Assembly: GCA_001465935.1 (NCBI GenBank)
Contig: LNKV01000028.1
Span: 62,001-126,000 of the forward strand
Length of the DNA: 64,000 nt
From: Clarireedia homoeocarpa
Lineage: Eukaryota; Ascomycota; Leotiomycetes; Helotiales; Rutstroemiaceae
Direction of reading: 5' to 3'
The notes under the pieces were generated by a model. The model was not told the origin of the DNA. It searched no databases and was given only the letters and a program-made list of their open reading frames with translations. Positions 52,305 through 64,000 of the stretch are shown here, piece by piece (positions within the stretch are counted from its first letter, which is position 1; each line of letters begins with the position of its first letter). Both the position numbers and the translations under genes were made by a program.

Positions 52305-55300
52305 AATAGCTTAGATGAATGGATTTCGCGGTCATGACGAAATCGCGAACAATGTGCGACTCGTATTGAAACGAGCATAGGTGGAGTTGATCATGAAATC
52401 AGGATGAATCAATTAAAGTGAACCGTTCATTGATGAGTTCGTTGCTACTAAGAAACGCGAAATGCGAAATTTAATTTGATTCTTTCTCCTAATTGACTTC
52501 TAGAAAGGTTCGATCTTGTCGCAGCCGTTTGCGTGTTCCAGGGGATTGATTCTGTTTTATTTTTAGCTTCACTTGACACCTTTCAGGGAGGCGTAAGCGA
52601 GCCTCAAATGGACATTGTCAACTTCATCACAAGACACAATGTCTATTCTTTCCACGGGAGTCATTCAATATGGGGGACATCTGTCAAAGATAGAAACAAG
52701 ATGAAAGGAGCCGGATGAGGATATAGAGAGTAAACCTCTAGTTTCCCGGCCATTTGCAGTACACATCGCACCTCATGTACGAGACGATGAGGATCAATCA
52801 ACAGTCTTACACTGTTCATTGGAGGCTCTTTTATAATGTCAAAAGCGACCATCTCACTAGCAGTAGTCCAACTCTAGCTACCAGAACATAACATTCCCGA
52901 AGAATACTTCCACACGGCATATGATCCGCTGCATGGGCATTGCCCTTCTCAACATGATATGCTCTCTCACCCTCAACCATCACAAGATAGCTCCACTCTC
53001 CACCGCTTGGGAGAAATATCTGCGTTTGTGGCTAGTACCTCTCATCGTGCTGAATTCACTGATGGATGGTCCATAGCATGGCGTTGTTTCTAGTCAGGTA
53101 TTGCCAACCTTTATCTACAACATAGACGCCGTCGACGCCCTGACATATATTGAAGACAGAAGGAAACAATCGTATAGTATCATCAGTGACACCCTTTGCT
53201 GTACAGGAGTTAATTAAGTGTGGTCGCATTACTGATCATGATACATATATCTCGTGAACGATTCTTCCTTATAAACCACCTCAAAACTACCGTTTTGCCT
53301 ATTCCTTTCTGAGAACTGCTGAATTGGTGAACTTACATATTCAGAAATCAATAGTTCTGATATGCAACTGCAACCCATCTAAAGACACCACTTTAATTAT
53401 TCCTTTCTGAGAACTGGTGAATTGGTGAAGTTGCATATTCGGAAATCAATAGTTTTGTGAGATATGCAACATTTCACATTATCTGTTCAATCTAGGAAAG
53501 ACTGGTTTGTTGAACTGGTAAAGAAGGTGTTGCGGATAGAGGTGGGTAAATGGATATGTAGCGTAGAATTATATTCACCACATAGCTTCTCTAGTATTGC
53601 TGAGGTCTTGCTGAGGAGGTAATACATGTAGTATAGTTAGTATACGGCCCATTATACCATAACCCGCGAGCTCTGCACGTAGATCCATCCCACAATGGGT
53701 TATACAAGTTTCCGTCAACCAGACAAGTAGTTTTGCTACTTGACATATAGCGCCGTCTAGAAGAACCATCCCGATAACCGCATTACCTCGATGACAGCTT
53801 GTAATCTTAGGATTCATCCCATCCATCCAGAACATATATCCAATCCAGCTCCGCATCATACTATCTTATCGGCTTCTTCACCCATCCATACAGTTGTTGA
53901 GAATTTATAAACTGCACAACTCAAATACAAATAGAAATCAAGATCGGGTTAAGAAACCCCCCGAGAGTTCACCAAGATGCCCAGCCCTTCAGCCAGCAAA
54001 CATACAGCACACACTGACGGAAGAGGGAAGAGGAAGAAGAGATACACTTCTTATCAAGCCAAAACATCCCCCATTTACCCCTCACCTCTCCATTGAAGTT
54101 AGTCTCACAATAGGAGTAGTACAAAAGCACATCGTAAATACCAATAAATCAATGCATCCAATATAATCATCTCATCTCATCTTGTCTGATTTTCTGTCTC
54201 CTATCCGAATACATCTCTATGCCCCAAAGGTCGAATCGCACCTCTAACTTTCATCCATCCATCGTCTCCTGTTCTTCAATCAAAGATATCGCGATACACT
54301 GACACTGATATATACCTATCCCTAATCTCCTCAAAGTGTAACCCCTAACCCCAAATCGCATCACATACCAAAAATGTCAAATCCCCAAATCACCTGTAAA
54401 CGTCGCTATGCCATACCATACCACGTCATTCCCATCCCAGATACGCCCATTGCTAAAACAAAGCTCACACGAAAGAGCGAAAGGAAGGATATAGACGAAA
54501 GGGAAAAAAGAAGAAAGATGCTCCAATCGCCAACCCCAATCGTATTGCACGATCCCATTGCCATGCCATCTACTACGAGAATAAAGAACATGAACGCTCA
54601 AATTCGAAATAGCAAGAAATATTAAATAAAATAAAATAAAATAAAACCAAATAACAAGTAGGGCTCGCGCATTGAAGGAGTGGGAAAAGATATCACCATC
54701 TTGTACCAACCCAAACACGCGTCCGTGAATAAAGAAAAGTGTGCATAAAAAAACTCCTCGTGACCACAAACCAAATGTCTCGCCAAACCCAATTACCATT
54801 CCGCAATCGATGCTCACGAACAGACCCTTACTGCATATGGCCCGCGCCCCTCCTTTCTTCATCTTAACCCCTCTCACTAGAAACACTTCATGTAAGATGA
54901 TATAATGTCAAAGTGGATCCAGGCATGATTGAAGCTCGACCTTTAAGCTGGACCTGCATTTACCTCCATCCGAACCCGAACCCGAAACCCTGGGATTTAC
55001 CTTCAGATGAAATAAATTTGTATCTTTTATCTCCATCGAATTCTACCCATTATTACCGGAAATGTACCGCGGGTTCCTGCAAAATCCACCTGAATGTTTA
55101 TCTCTCTGCTCTTTCTCATCCTGTATCGAGAAAATGGTTCCCGATTATGGCCATTGTTCGGAGGCCGAGGCTTGAGGCTCAATTTTGTGGCTTGTCAATT
55201 GGCAAGGCACAAGAATAGCAACATGAAGAGGCCACGATCCTGGATAATTGTACACGTCTTCGGTCGGAAAGTCGTGATCTGCAATTGATGAGGTAATATC

Positions 55301-55647
55301 CGCCATATACCGCTCCTTTGCCTTGTCGATGTGTTCTTCGAACATTTTCTGACCCTTTTAAAAACCTCACAATATGCGTGTGTCATGGTTGTAAAAAAAA
55401 CCCTTTCCCCTGCCCCAGATTATTGTGGGTTGAATTGGTAAACCATTGGAGATCCGTTTCTGGAAAAATCTTCCTGTGGAGTCCGAGAAGTTCGGCAAGT
55501 AACCCAACTACCGCTTGCGACCCGCAATCGGTGCCCTGACTCGAACCTTGCTTCTTCCAAAATGTGACATAATTGGCCAAGGCTGTGAAATTCTTTCGTT
55601 TTCGGGACCGCTATCCCAACCCTGTGTTTGTTGGGCAAGTCGTATGC
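52305..55647. other. 3.3-kb gene-poor region
   Basis: Between two minus-strand genes. It holds an imperfect direct repeat (53301-53470), an ATAAA run (54622-54647) and several short open frames. The most protein-like is a 94-codon minus-strand frame at 53859-53575 with a Gly-Tyr-Gly-Ile-Met-Gly segment, not called as a gene for lack of any family match or splice partners. TATA-like runs occur near 52712 and 53245. Otherwise nothing was recognised. Confidence 0.5.
53301..53470 (+). repeat. Imperfect ~70-bp direct repeat, 98 bp apart
   Basis: Copy 1 begins at 53301 and copy 2 at 53399. Both start ATTCCTTTCTGAGAACTG and contain GAATTGGTGAA, CATATTC and AAATCAATAGTT before TATGCAAC. They differ at several positions and by a small insertion, so this is an old duplication. 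Confidence 0.8.
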
Positions 55648-57090
55648 TTAGTACGTAACCGAAATCCATCGAGCAGGAATACCGTCTGGTCCAATTTCGT
55701 AAGCCTTCGTTGAAACCTTTCGCGGTGGCAGTGCCCATCTTGCACGCCCTGGTTTTTGGTCGTCCAACTTTCCTTTCCGGCGCATAGCCATTTCCATGAC
55801 AGCAATACGAATGAAGTCACTGTTCTCTCTCATGTCGCGTTGGCGTGCCACGGGTCCAGAAGCTACCTCGGCAAAAGAATCCTCAGAACTTGGTTGTGAA
55901 CGCCTTCTCATACTGCTAGGAGATGAACTTCTTGGTGACTTGGAAACCTTGTAAGTTTGCATTTGAATCGAAGCGGTGCATCGTGTCGCACTCATTGTCT
56001 GAGCCAGAGATGCTGGCACATGAGCTTCAGTTGGTGCATTGGACGTGGGGTTGAGGTAACGACGAAGTGCTGGTGTAGGTGTGTCGTCAAGTAATGGTGG
56101 CATACGCTCATCCGTGAATGGTACTCTTGGGTCAATTGATACGATAGATCTCGTAAGGAAATCAGCTGGGGTGACCATCGGTGTGGTGAGATTGGAAAAC
56201 GATTTTGCAGCGGATCGTAGAGCTCGTAATGATGCTGTCAAGTTTGACTTGAAGGCTGATTTGCGACATGGGGGTTCTATTCTATCGGCTTGTCCATCCG
56301 TGGCCAAATCGGTGTTCCGTTGGAATACCCTGAAATCAAGTTCATCGACATCTATCTCCAGTAAAGGATGGTCGTCCAAGGCATTTTCACCCGGTGATGT
56401 CGGTTGATACCTGCGGGTTGGTAATGATCTTCGTCCCCGTGAATTTGGTGTAGGCATAGAATCCAGTGTAGTCGATGCTTCACTCATGGATCCATTATCC
56501 AGTGATGGCACAGAATCGCTGGATGTGGTTCTAGTCGATAGAACTGAACCACGACCATTTTCTAGACTTGAACAATCTACTGGATCGATGTCCTCTGGAG
56601 GACTCAACAGGAGTTCCAAAGGACTTCCGCCAAAAGATATGCTGAATTCTTTCTCGGAAACACTAGTATGTCGTAGTATCGCGTCGACCGTTAATCGTTG
56701 CTGTGAGGTACCTCGACTACGACTCTTGTTTGACTTTGGGGGTGGGATCGAAGTGATAGCGAGGAGAGCGGCGACAGAGGGAGGTATCGCGTCTGGTGAG
56801 TGTACATCTTGCGGTCGACGTCCGGATCGCGCCGTAGCATATTTCTTGCTCGCTGGGTGGCGATCCTTCCTTGGGTCTTTTCTCTGACCGGACTGGAAGT
56901 TATCGTGGTGTCCTCGCATGGGGATCACGACTGGAGATGAAGCAGGTTTTGTGGAAATGGAAGTGGTGGAAGTTGAGTTTCGCATAACCTCGATGTTACC
57001 ATCATATTTGCCTTCTCTAGTCGAATTCGAAGGAGTTGAAGTTTTTGATTTGGCCTTTGGGCTCGCAAATAACGAGAAAGGTGTGGGCAT
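55648..57090 (-). CDS. Conserved mould protein of unknown function with a distinct C-terminal block
   Basis: Single exon on the minus strand, 480 aa. Most of it is Ser/Thr/Pro/Arg-rich and likely disordered. Recognisable islands are SVAALLAITSIPPPK (about 105-119), LTVDAILRHTSVSEKEFSIS (about 132-151), a basic-hydrophobic patch SLRALRSAAKSFSNL, and the end, where DFIRIAVMEMAMRRKGKLD leads to GRARWALPPR and finishes EIGPDGIPARWISVTY. I recall the same ending from unannotated mould proteins, so the C-terminus is probably the functional part. No enzyme motif is visible. The start at 57090 (MPTPFSLFAS) is the first ATG of the frame and directly precedes a typical basic leader. Confidence 0.7.
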   Translation of the reverse strand: MPTPFSLFASPKAKSKTSTPSNSTREGKYDGNIEVMRNSTSTTSISTKPASSPVVIPMRGHHDNFQSGQRKDPRKDRHPASKKYATARSGRRPQDVHSPDAIPPSVAALLAITSIPPPKSNKSRSRGTSQQRLTVDAILRHTSVSEKEFSISFGGSPLELLLSPPEDIDPVDCSSLENGRGSVLSTRTTSSDSVPSLDNGSMSEASTTLDSMPTPNSRGRRSLPTRRYQPTSPGENALDDHPLLEIDVDELDFRVFQRNTDLATDGQADRIEPPCRKSAFKSNLTASLRALRSAAKSFSNLTTPMVTPADFLTRSIVSIDPRVPFTDERMPPLLDDTPTPALRRYLNPTSNAPTEAHVPASLAQTMSATRCTASIQMQTYKVSKSPRSSSPSSMRRRSQPSSEDSFAEVASGPVARQRDMRENSDFIRIAVMEMAMRRKGKLDDQKPGRARWALPPRKVSTKAYEIGPDGIPARWISVTY

Positions 57091-60000
57091 TGTGCTCGCG
57101 TGCCTAGCTAAGGTTTACGGCATAAACCGATGGCTTTCTATTACTTGATAGGAATTAAATAGGGTCGGAAGTTGAATAATGGCTTGAACACGATTCGTCG
57201 CAGCTACTTAGAAGTGAGGTGCAAGTAGAAAAAAGAATTGTGAGCTTATCGGACGTAATGACGACGGGTTGTTGGCATATCTCTGTGTTGACGTCGGAGG
57301 CATCGCAAGATCTCGAGATCACTGACACAATCTTATCATGATCTGGCCGGCGGATGTGGGGAGGTCTTGTCTAGTATTCGTTCAATAGGTGAAGGGAGAT
57401 TTTGGCAGAAGGGAGGAAGTGAGGAATAAAGATAGAAGAATGCACGTTGTAGGGGAGGAGGATGAGTTGTAAGTAGTAGGAAGGGATGAGAGCAAGGTGG
57501 GCAGTTAAAGGAAGGCAGCGCAGCCTTCCGATTCACTTGGCCTTGGCTTTTCGAATGACTGATAAGCAGAATGGAGACGTCTAGCACCAGAGGATCAGCC
57601 GGTGTATGACTTCGACTTGGTGATAGACAATCTTGCACGATTGGAGTAGTAGCCGAAGATGAATAAATGTAGTCGTCACAGCATAACTTCTTTCGTGCCA
57701 AGTAGGAAGTAAGAATCCAGACGCGATAAGCCCCGAGGCACGAGTGGTTGAAGACTTCTGTGCGAATACAACTGAAGTAAGCGGATTGACAGATCCTGTT
57801 ATTGCCTTCTTATTGCCATCTATCCGACCCGTCCAAGACTTACAAAGCATCCATTCCCATTCCCATTCCCATTCCCATTCCCATTCCCATTCCCATTCTT
57901 ATTCTTATTCTTACCTATTCTTGACTATTCTCTCTCTTCAAACCACCCTCCGACCATTTCGAACCCGACAAACGCGCGAAAAGCAGCGATTCATATCCAC
58001 TTGGCTTGTTTTTCTTTTTTCTCTTCTCCTGTACGAAGCACACATTCCTTCGTCTTTGTTAGCTTGCTGGGCTGGGCTGGGTAACATAGACATGAACCGG
58101 ATGGATATGCATCCAAGACGACCCTGACCCATTGTTTTTGCGCATCTTCGTCAAAACCAATGGCCACGCATCCTTGAGCCTGAATGGAAATGATGAAGCT
58201 ATGAAGCCTTGTGGGTTCGCGTCGAGCATCATAGCTGTTTGCATGTGGAGGCGCTTCTTTGCAGCGCCAACCCTACCTATCCTTTCCTTTCTTTTTTTCG
58301 GCACGTTACGGAAATTTGTTGCACTACAGTTTACATCCGGCACTCAAAAATGCTAGAGGAGAGAAGAGATGGGATGAGATTGGTGGTGATGGTTCGGTGC
58401 TCTATTCTAATCAACAGTCTCGTAAGGAGATCGTCCCTCGGCGATTTCCATGTCTTCATTTAATCCCTATGTACGGAAGTACCCCGTACCATTTCTATTT
58501 GCACGAAGAAGCACAAGTCGCATCTGAACAATCAAGTATTATGTAACTTTCCGAATGATTCTCTGCGGAGGCTGAAGCCGGCCTCTGGATCGTATGCCGC
58601 CTTCATCAAAAGAAGAAAGAGGTATCTCTAAAGACTGGACGGTTGTATAACCCACCATTCATCCACCTTCCTGTTGTATGAGCTGAAATCAGATGTTGTG
58701 TCTCCCCAACTCCATTCACGGAACGGACAGACTCTTGAGAACCTTGAGCCCTATTCCTTCCGAACCTTGAGTTGTACCCAGGGTGGGCCATCAATTTCAT
58801 ATTTTGCACGAAGAAGGCCATTGTTCTTCTCTAGCTATGAAAATTTTTGCCTCACGCTTTCCCAGCCACGTCGACCTGCAGTTTCATCGTATTGCTCCGT
58901 CCCGCTCATTTAAGAGGTGCAGAATGCACTGCACTCAGTACTGCACGCAAACCATATGTCCCTTTTTCCCTCTAGGCCTTCATGATTGGGGCGCGTTGGG
59001 CGTCTACCTCAAGACTGCTGCCCGAGTCCACATATCGTAAAACTATGTGTGACAATCTTGTACAATCGTGGTACTGATAATGTCCAATGATGGAACTTAT
59101 GAAACAGGTTGGAGTAGTGGAAGAGGAAACAGAAACCGAATAATGGCCCGTCTCAAATTCACATGTGTTCGTGGGAACTTCATCCAGAACCCATCCCCAA
59201 CCAAAGCCGACCCAACCCCTGGTACCACCAAGCGAGCAAGGGCAAGGATACAGATTATCCGGCATGTTGTGCTGTAGTTGGTTCTTCCTGTACAGTACCG
59301 GGAAATCTTAGATCCCCACATCTTGATCAGAGAGGGCGACCTTTTCCAGATAAGAAAACGAAAGCAGCACTTCTCTGGCGCATAGAAGGATTATTGGAAG
59401 CCATAGAACGGGTTGTCCCACACTTTCTGGTCTTATCCGAATGTAACCCGGGACGGCCCCAGTTCATTAAAAATGATTAACTAACTGTGATCAGCAGAAC
59501 AGAACAATGGCCTGCTAACCTATACTCTGTCAATGTCTGAATGCGTGGGACACTTCGAGATCTTACACATCATATTCATAAGACTATCTCTCGTAACGTA
59601 TTCATTCATCCCTGCCACTCCCACATCAAAAGGCTTGTCACTTACAGGAAAGAAAATGTCAGACTATGCCCTCCATCTCCTACTAAGCTAGCTTATCCCC
59701 ACGACGTCAGATTTAGGCTTTCCGTCTCTTGTGAATGTACTGCTGCAAGTGTGTGCATAAGGAACTCTGTTATCACACGGATCTGATAGGTCCAGGAACT
59801 GCTTTGTAACACTAGTCGACTCGTGATTGAGTAGCAATAATGCTAGAGTACCGCTAACCCCACCTATGCCTGACGACCCAAGTACCGAGCTTCTTCTAAC
59901 TTCCCCATTCAGTTCCCAATGCTTTAAGTTAATGTTCTTCTAGAAGATTATATCTTACTGTACAGTAGCTTGCCTAACTCCGTAGGTAGATATCCTCTAA

Positions 60001-60549
60001 CGCCTGACGCGCCCCTTCAAGATGGATCCGCTCCGTTCATGCTTGCGGTGGAGAATGTACTCAGGTGACAGGCCTCATGAGATGTGCATGCTTGGAGCTA
60101 GAAACTGCACCGAGAGACATGCATAAACAAAACATGCAGTTTTCGTCCATGATCTTATCTTTGCGAAAGGACTGATACATTCACCAACAAAACTGTGCGT
60201 GGCCCCTCAACAAGACGGGAAGCTTAAGACAGCGAGGGAGGTAAGCTGAGGGCGCCGGTAAACCGATGGTAAGCACTCATGCGCTGAGCATTCGAGTATG
60301 ACAACCTCAATAACGAGTGACAACATCGAAGTTAAATTGTGCATGGACGTCCGTGTGCGGTCAGCATAATTTTCACGTGATAGCGTGTCGCTGTTCGCGT
60401 GTCAGCTTCCAGGCAACCACGGCCCTTGAAGGCGCCGGCAACAATCACTTCACCCAGAGTAGGTACTGCAGAGCTTTGTGACAACTTCACAGCTTGCATT
60501 TGCTTTCTTTTCTTTTCAGTTCAATTCTTTCTTCAATTCCACTCAATTC
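57091..60549. other. 3.5-kb gene-poor region upstream of LIG4
   Basis: Lies between the divergent unknown gene and DNA ligase IV. A CATTCC hexamer array (57852-57911) is its only clear structure. The open frames, including 58132-58356 and 59163-59480, have no motif and no splice continuity. The G-rich/TGGG segments near 58070 give no stable RNA by eye. Confidence 0.5.
57852..57911 (+). repeat. CATTCC hexamer array with TATTCT tail
   Basis: Seven perfect CATTCC units (57852-57893) are followed by a CATTCT unit and two TATTCT units. The gradient from perfect to altered units suggests expansion from the left. Confidence 0.9.
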
Positions 60550-60597
60550 ATGAATCATGGCATCAAGTCAGACCAAGAAGAAGGTGCCCGATGCTGA
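60550..60597 (+). CDS. Upstream ORF overlapping the LIG4 start
   Basis: An ATG seven bases before the LIG4 start codon opens a 15-codon frame (start MNHGIKSD) that ends in TGA at 60597, inside the LIG4 coding region in a different frame. Both ATGs sit in the same short leader (TTCATGAATCATGG). The LIG4 ATG has the better context with G at +4. Such a uORF would lower LIG4 translation if the transcript includes it. Confidence 0.5.
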   Translation: MNHGIKSDQEEGARC

Positions 60598-63500
60598 AGC
60601 CATCGAAGATGATGAGCGCCAATATCACGACCAAGAAGAGCTCGACCAAAAGTAAGTCAAAGCGTACCTCAAGAGTCACAGCATCTATCATTGTCTAACA
60701 AAACCTCAAAAAGATACCCTAACCGACCTCACAACCATTCCAAAACACTACCATTCCATGAACTTTTCACAACTCTCTTCAATCCATTAGCCGAGCAAAA
60801 GAAAACTAAAGCCGCTCCAATAATCGCTCGTAAAAAGGCCGGTCGTCATGGGCCTAGCAATGTATCTCCTCAAGAAGAGCGACGCAACATTGTCATCCGA
60901 TTTATATCGCGGTGGCGTAGCCAAGTGGGCGATGACTTCTACCCCGCTATCAGGCTTATACTGCCCGACAAGGACCGCGACAGGGCCATGTATGGACTAA
61001 AGGAAAACTCAATTGCGAGATTAATCCTGAAGCTTCTGAATCTTCACAAGGAATCCGATGATGGGTATAACCTCCTGAATTGGAAATTGCCGCATCGGGG
61101 CCCGGCTAGTGCGTCTAGTGCAGGTGATTTTGCAGGTAGGTGTTACGACGTCCTCGCCAAGCGACCAATGCAACAGAAGGTAGGAGATATGAGGATTGCT
61201 GAGGTCAATGAGTTACTGGACAAGTTATCGAAGGCAAATAAGGAGGAGGGTCAATTGCCAATCTTTCGGGAGTTTTATCAGAGGATGAATGCGGAGGAGA
61301 TGATGTGGTTGATTCGTATTATCCTGAGGCAAATGAAGATTGGCGCAACAGAGAAGACACTTCTAACTGTAAGTCATGTAAAATCTACCCTGTGATTTTG
61401 ACTGAAAATTTCTATAGCTGTGGCACAAAGACGGGGAGACTCTTTTCAATGTATCTTCTAGCTTAAGGCGTGTCTGCTGGGAACTCTCTGACCCTACCAA
61501 ATCGCTAGACGATGACGAAGCTGGCGTAGAATTGATGTCATGTTTCCAACCTCAGCTTGCACAATTCATGGCACCTTCATTTGAAAAGATGGTCGCAAAT
61601 ATGAGACGAGAAGGGGATGATGACGAGTTCTGGATCGAGGAGAAACTGGATGGTGAAAGAATGCAGATGCATATGATGGAAGATGAGGATGTTGCTGGTG
61701 GTCGTCGCTTTGGTTGGTGGTCACGAAAAGGGAAGGACTATACTTATCTATATGGCCACGGCCTGGAGGATGATGATTCTTCGATGACCAGACATATGAA
61801 GGATGCGTTCGACAACAGAGTCAAGAATATAATTCTAGATGGAGAAATGATCACATGGGACCCTACAACGAACAAGATGGTTCCATTTGGTACCCTTAAA
61901 AGTGCTGCTATCTCGGGACAGAAGGATCCATTCTCTGATACCGAAAACAGACCTCTATTCCGGATCTTCGACTGTCTATACATCAATGGCCAGGATATCA
62001 CCAAGTACACACTACGGGACAGACGCAAATTACTAGAGGCATCGGTTAAGAACATCCACCTTCGATTCGAACTTCACACCTACAGTTCCGCCCACTCAGC
62101 CGCCGAAATTGATCCTGCTCTGCGTAAAATTGTCGCAGAATCCTCCGAAGGACTAGTCCTTAAAAATCCCCGCTCAATGTACAGGCTCAATAGCCGCAAC
62201 GATGATTGGATGAAAGTAAAGCCCGAATACATGTCCGGTTTCGGTGAATCCCTTGACTGCATCGTCATCGGCGGGTACTACGGCTCCGGCCACCGCGGCG
62301 GCAACCTCTCCTCCTTTCTCTGCGGCTTGCGCGTCGACGCAAAAGAACGCAAACCCCACGACAGTGAAATGAAATGCTACTCCTTCTTCAAAGTCGGAGG
62401 TGGTTTCAACGCCGATGATTATGCCGAGATTCGTCACCAGACAAATGGTAAATGGATTAAATGGGACGTTACCAATCCGCCCAGAAATTTCATCGAGCTC
62501 GCGGGTTCCCACAACGACAAAGAACGACCCGACGTCTGGATCAAGCCGTGTGACTCTATCGTCATCGAAGCAAAAGCCGCATCGGTCGGCGTATCGGATT
62601 CATTCCGCACGAAATTCACGTTGCGATTCCCGCGCTTTAAGCGCTTACGCCCGGATAAGGATTGGACTTCTGCGCTTACGGTTGAGCAATTCCTAGAGTT
62701 GAAAGCAAAAGTTGAGGAGGATTCGAAGAATAACGAGTTTAAAGTGGATAACAAAAAACGCGGCATCAAACGTCTTAAGAGAGAGAAGGTTGTTGCGGGC
62801 GCGAATGCTAATGCTAATCATGCCATACAACCATCCTCCGAACCGGCAGCACTAAACACAAATGTTTTCGAGGGGTTGAATTTCTGCGTGCTGAGCGAGA
62901 TGGTAGACCCGGTGAAGAAGAGCAAAGCACAATTAGAAGAGTTGATTAAAAGGAATGGGGGAACGATATATCAGAATCCTAAAGCGGCGATTAATGGTGA
63001 AGAGGAGGGGGAGATGATTGTGGTAGGGGAGAAGAGGGTTGTGAAGGTGGCGAGTTTGGTGAAAGAGGGGAAGACGAGTATTGTGAGAGGGAAATGGATT
63101 TTGGATGCGGTGGGTCAGATGGAGAGGGATGGAGTAACTGGAGGTGGGATAGGGAGGGGAAGGTGGGTTGTGCCGTGGGAGGAGAAGCATATGTTTTTCG
63201 TGAAGGGGGAGGATAGGGAGAGGGTGTCGGAGGCGACAGATGAATGGGGGGATAGTTGGGGGAGGGATGTGGATGGGGAGGAGGTGAGGGTTTTGGTGGG
63301 GGGTATGGAGTTGGTGGGGGGTATGGAGTTGCTTAAGTTGGAGGGGAAAGGAGAGGGGAATGATAGAAAGGGGCTAGTAGGGAGATTACTAAAAGAGCTG
63401 GAGGATCGTGGGAGAGGTCTAGGTGTGATAAAGGGGATGCTGTTCAGAAATTGCACAGCACTGGTGGTGGGTGATATCAAAGATGCGCCTGTGGATGTGA

Positions 63501-63754
63501 GGATAGCGATGAATTGGTTTGAATTTGCTGGCGGGAAGGTGGTGAGCGATCGGGATGGAAAGGGGAAGGAAAAGGACGTGATTACGCATATATTCTTCAC
63601 AAACGAAGAAGAAGACAATGAGGAGACGATCAAAGAAATCAAGGGGAATGTTAAAGGATCACCGTTTCTGGTCGGTTGGAGATGGATCCGGGATTCTTGG
63701 GATGAAGGGAAAAGAGTGGATGAAGGGTTATATGTGGTTGGTCTGGGATTATGA
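60557..63754 (+). CDS. LIG4: DNA ligase IV (non-homologous end joining)
   Basis: Three exons: 60557-60651, 60714-61368 and 61418-63754; 1028 aa. With Xrcc4/Lif1 it seals double-strand breaks in the nucleus. The N-terminal helical DNA-binding domain runs over about residues 35-250. The adenylation domain has the active Lys at about residue 326 in EEKLDGERMQ, then DGEMITWD, GLVLKNPRSMY and WMKVKPEY. The OB-fold domain contains VGGGFNADDY. The first BRCT domain starts near residue 731 (NVFEGLNFCVLSEMV) and the second spans about 920-1028, ending with WRWIRDSWDEGKRVDEGLY; the linker between them is the Xrcc4-binding region. The C-terminal third is strongly G-rich in codon use (GAGG, GGGG) compared with exon 2. 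Deleting this gene in moulds is known to raise homologous recombination. Confidence 0.97.
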
Positions 63755-64000
63755 TTGGCTGGGCTGGGCTGGATAGGATTAGATAATAGAGTTATCTTGG
63801 TTAGTTGACGTATGAATTTTGAGGCTGGATATAAAAGTATAGTGCTTTTTGGGCTTGGAAATGTGCATGTGTTAGGATAGGTAAGTTAGCAGATAGGAGA
63901 TACATTGACTGACGCATTTACCACCTACTTCCTTACCTATCTATCATCGAAGCTCGCCTCCCTTTCCACAGAAATATCTACGCGGAAATCTAATACCATT
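63755..64000. other. 3' flank of LIG4 to the right edge
   Basis: 246 bases of probable 3' UTR and spacer with GCTGG repeats at 63756-63773. Nothing else was seen. Confidence 0.6.

Overview
The window looks like nuclear DNA of a filamentous ascomycete (Pezizomycotina). The evidence is short 45-140 nt introns with GTRNGT donors and CTRAY-type branch points, a single spliced RPL32 gene rather than an operon, and a set of peroxisomal, DSC-complex, fluoride-exporter and COP9 genes typical of moulds. The overall feel is Leotiomycetes (Helotiales), but that rank is inference from remembered protein style and was not tested. No tRNA, rRNA, CRISPR array or intact transposon was recognised.

Layout: a possible partial exon at the left edge, a PEX11-family peroxin (0.8-1.8 kb), a His/Ser-rich unknown protein (3.3-4.4 kb, minus) and an Mpv17/PMP22 membrane protein (5.1-6.0 kb, minus). 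A gene-poor, repeat-rich stretch follows (6.0-11.1 kb) with a 17-bp minisatellite, several other short tandem arrays and a probable ankyrin-repeat relic. Next come an uncharacterised Cys-rich protein (11.1-12.8 kb) and a tandem-PH protein (14.3-15.6 kb, minus). A 2-kb upstream region with a G4-type array, paired E-boxes and a helically phased GATGAG array leads into the ribosome-maturation GTPase EFL1/RIA1 (17.6-21.2 kb).

The centre is a dense housekeeping block: ASE1/PRC1 spindle protein (minus) head-to-head with COP9 subunit CSN5; mitochondrial glutamyl-tRNA synthetase (minus) head-to-head with a type I DnaJ; RPL32; a lineage-specific unknown with a signal-anchor candidate (34.1-35.1 kb); a Sec2-domain protein followed by a small membrane protein; uracil phosphoribosyltransferase (minus) head-to-head with a fluoride exporter; an 11-exon secreted S28 peptidase; an ER protein disulfide isomerase; an 87-residue HSBP1-like gene pieced together from three small exons, head-to-head with the TUL1/DSC E3 ligase; and an IRS4-type EH-domain protein (minus).

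The right part has two gene-poor stretches (52.3-55.6 and 57.1-60.5 kb) around an unknown conserved protein, then DNA ligase IV (60.6-63.8 kb) preceded by an overlapping upstream ORF. The genes do not form one pathway. They are mostly single-copy core genes, and the less ordinary material sits in the gene-poor stretches and in a few unrecognised proteins. Exon joins were chosen by hand from splice consensus, reading frame and family expectation, and all were checked for phase consistency.
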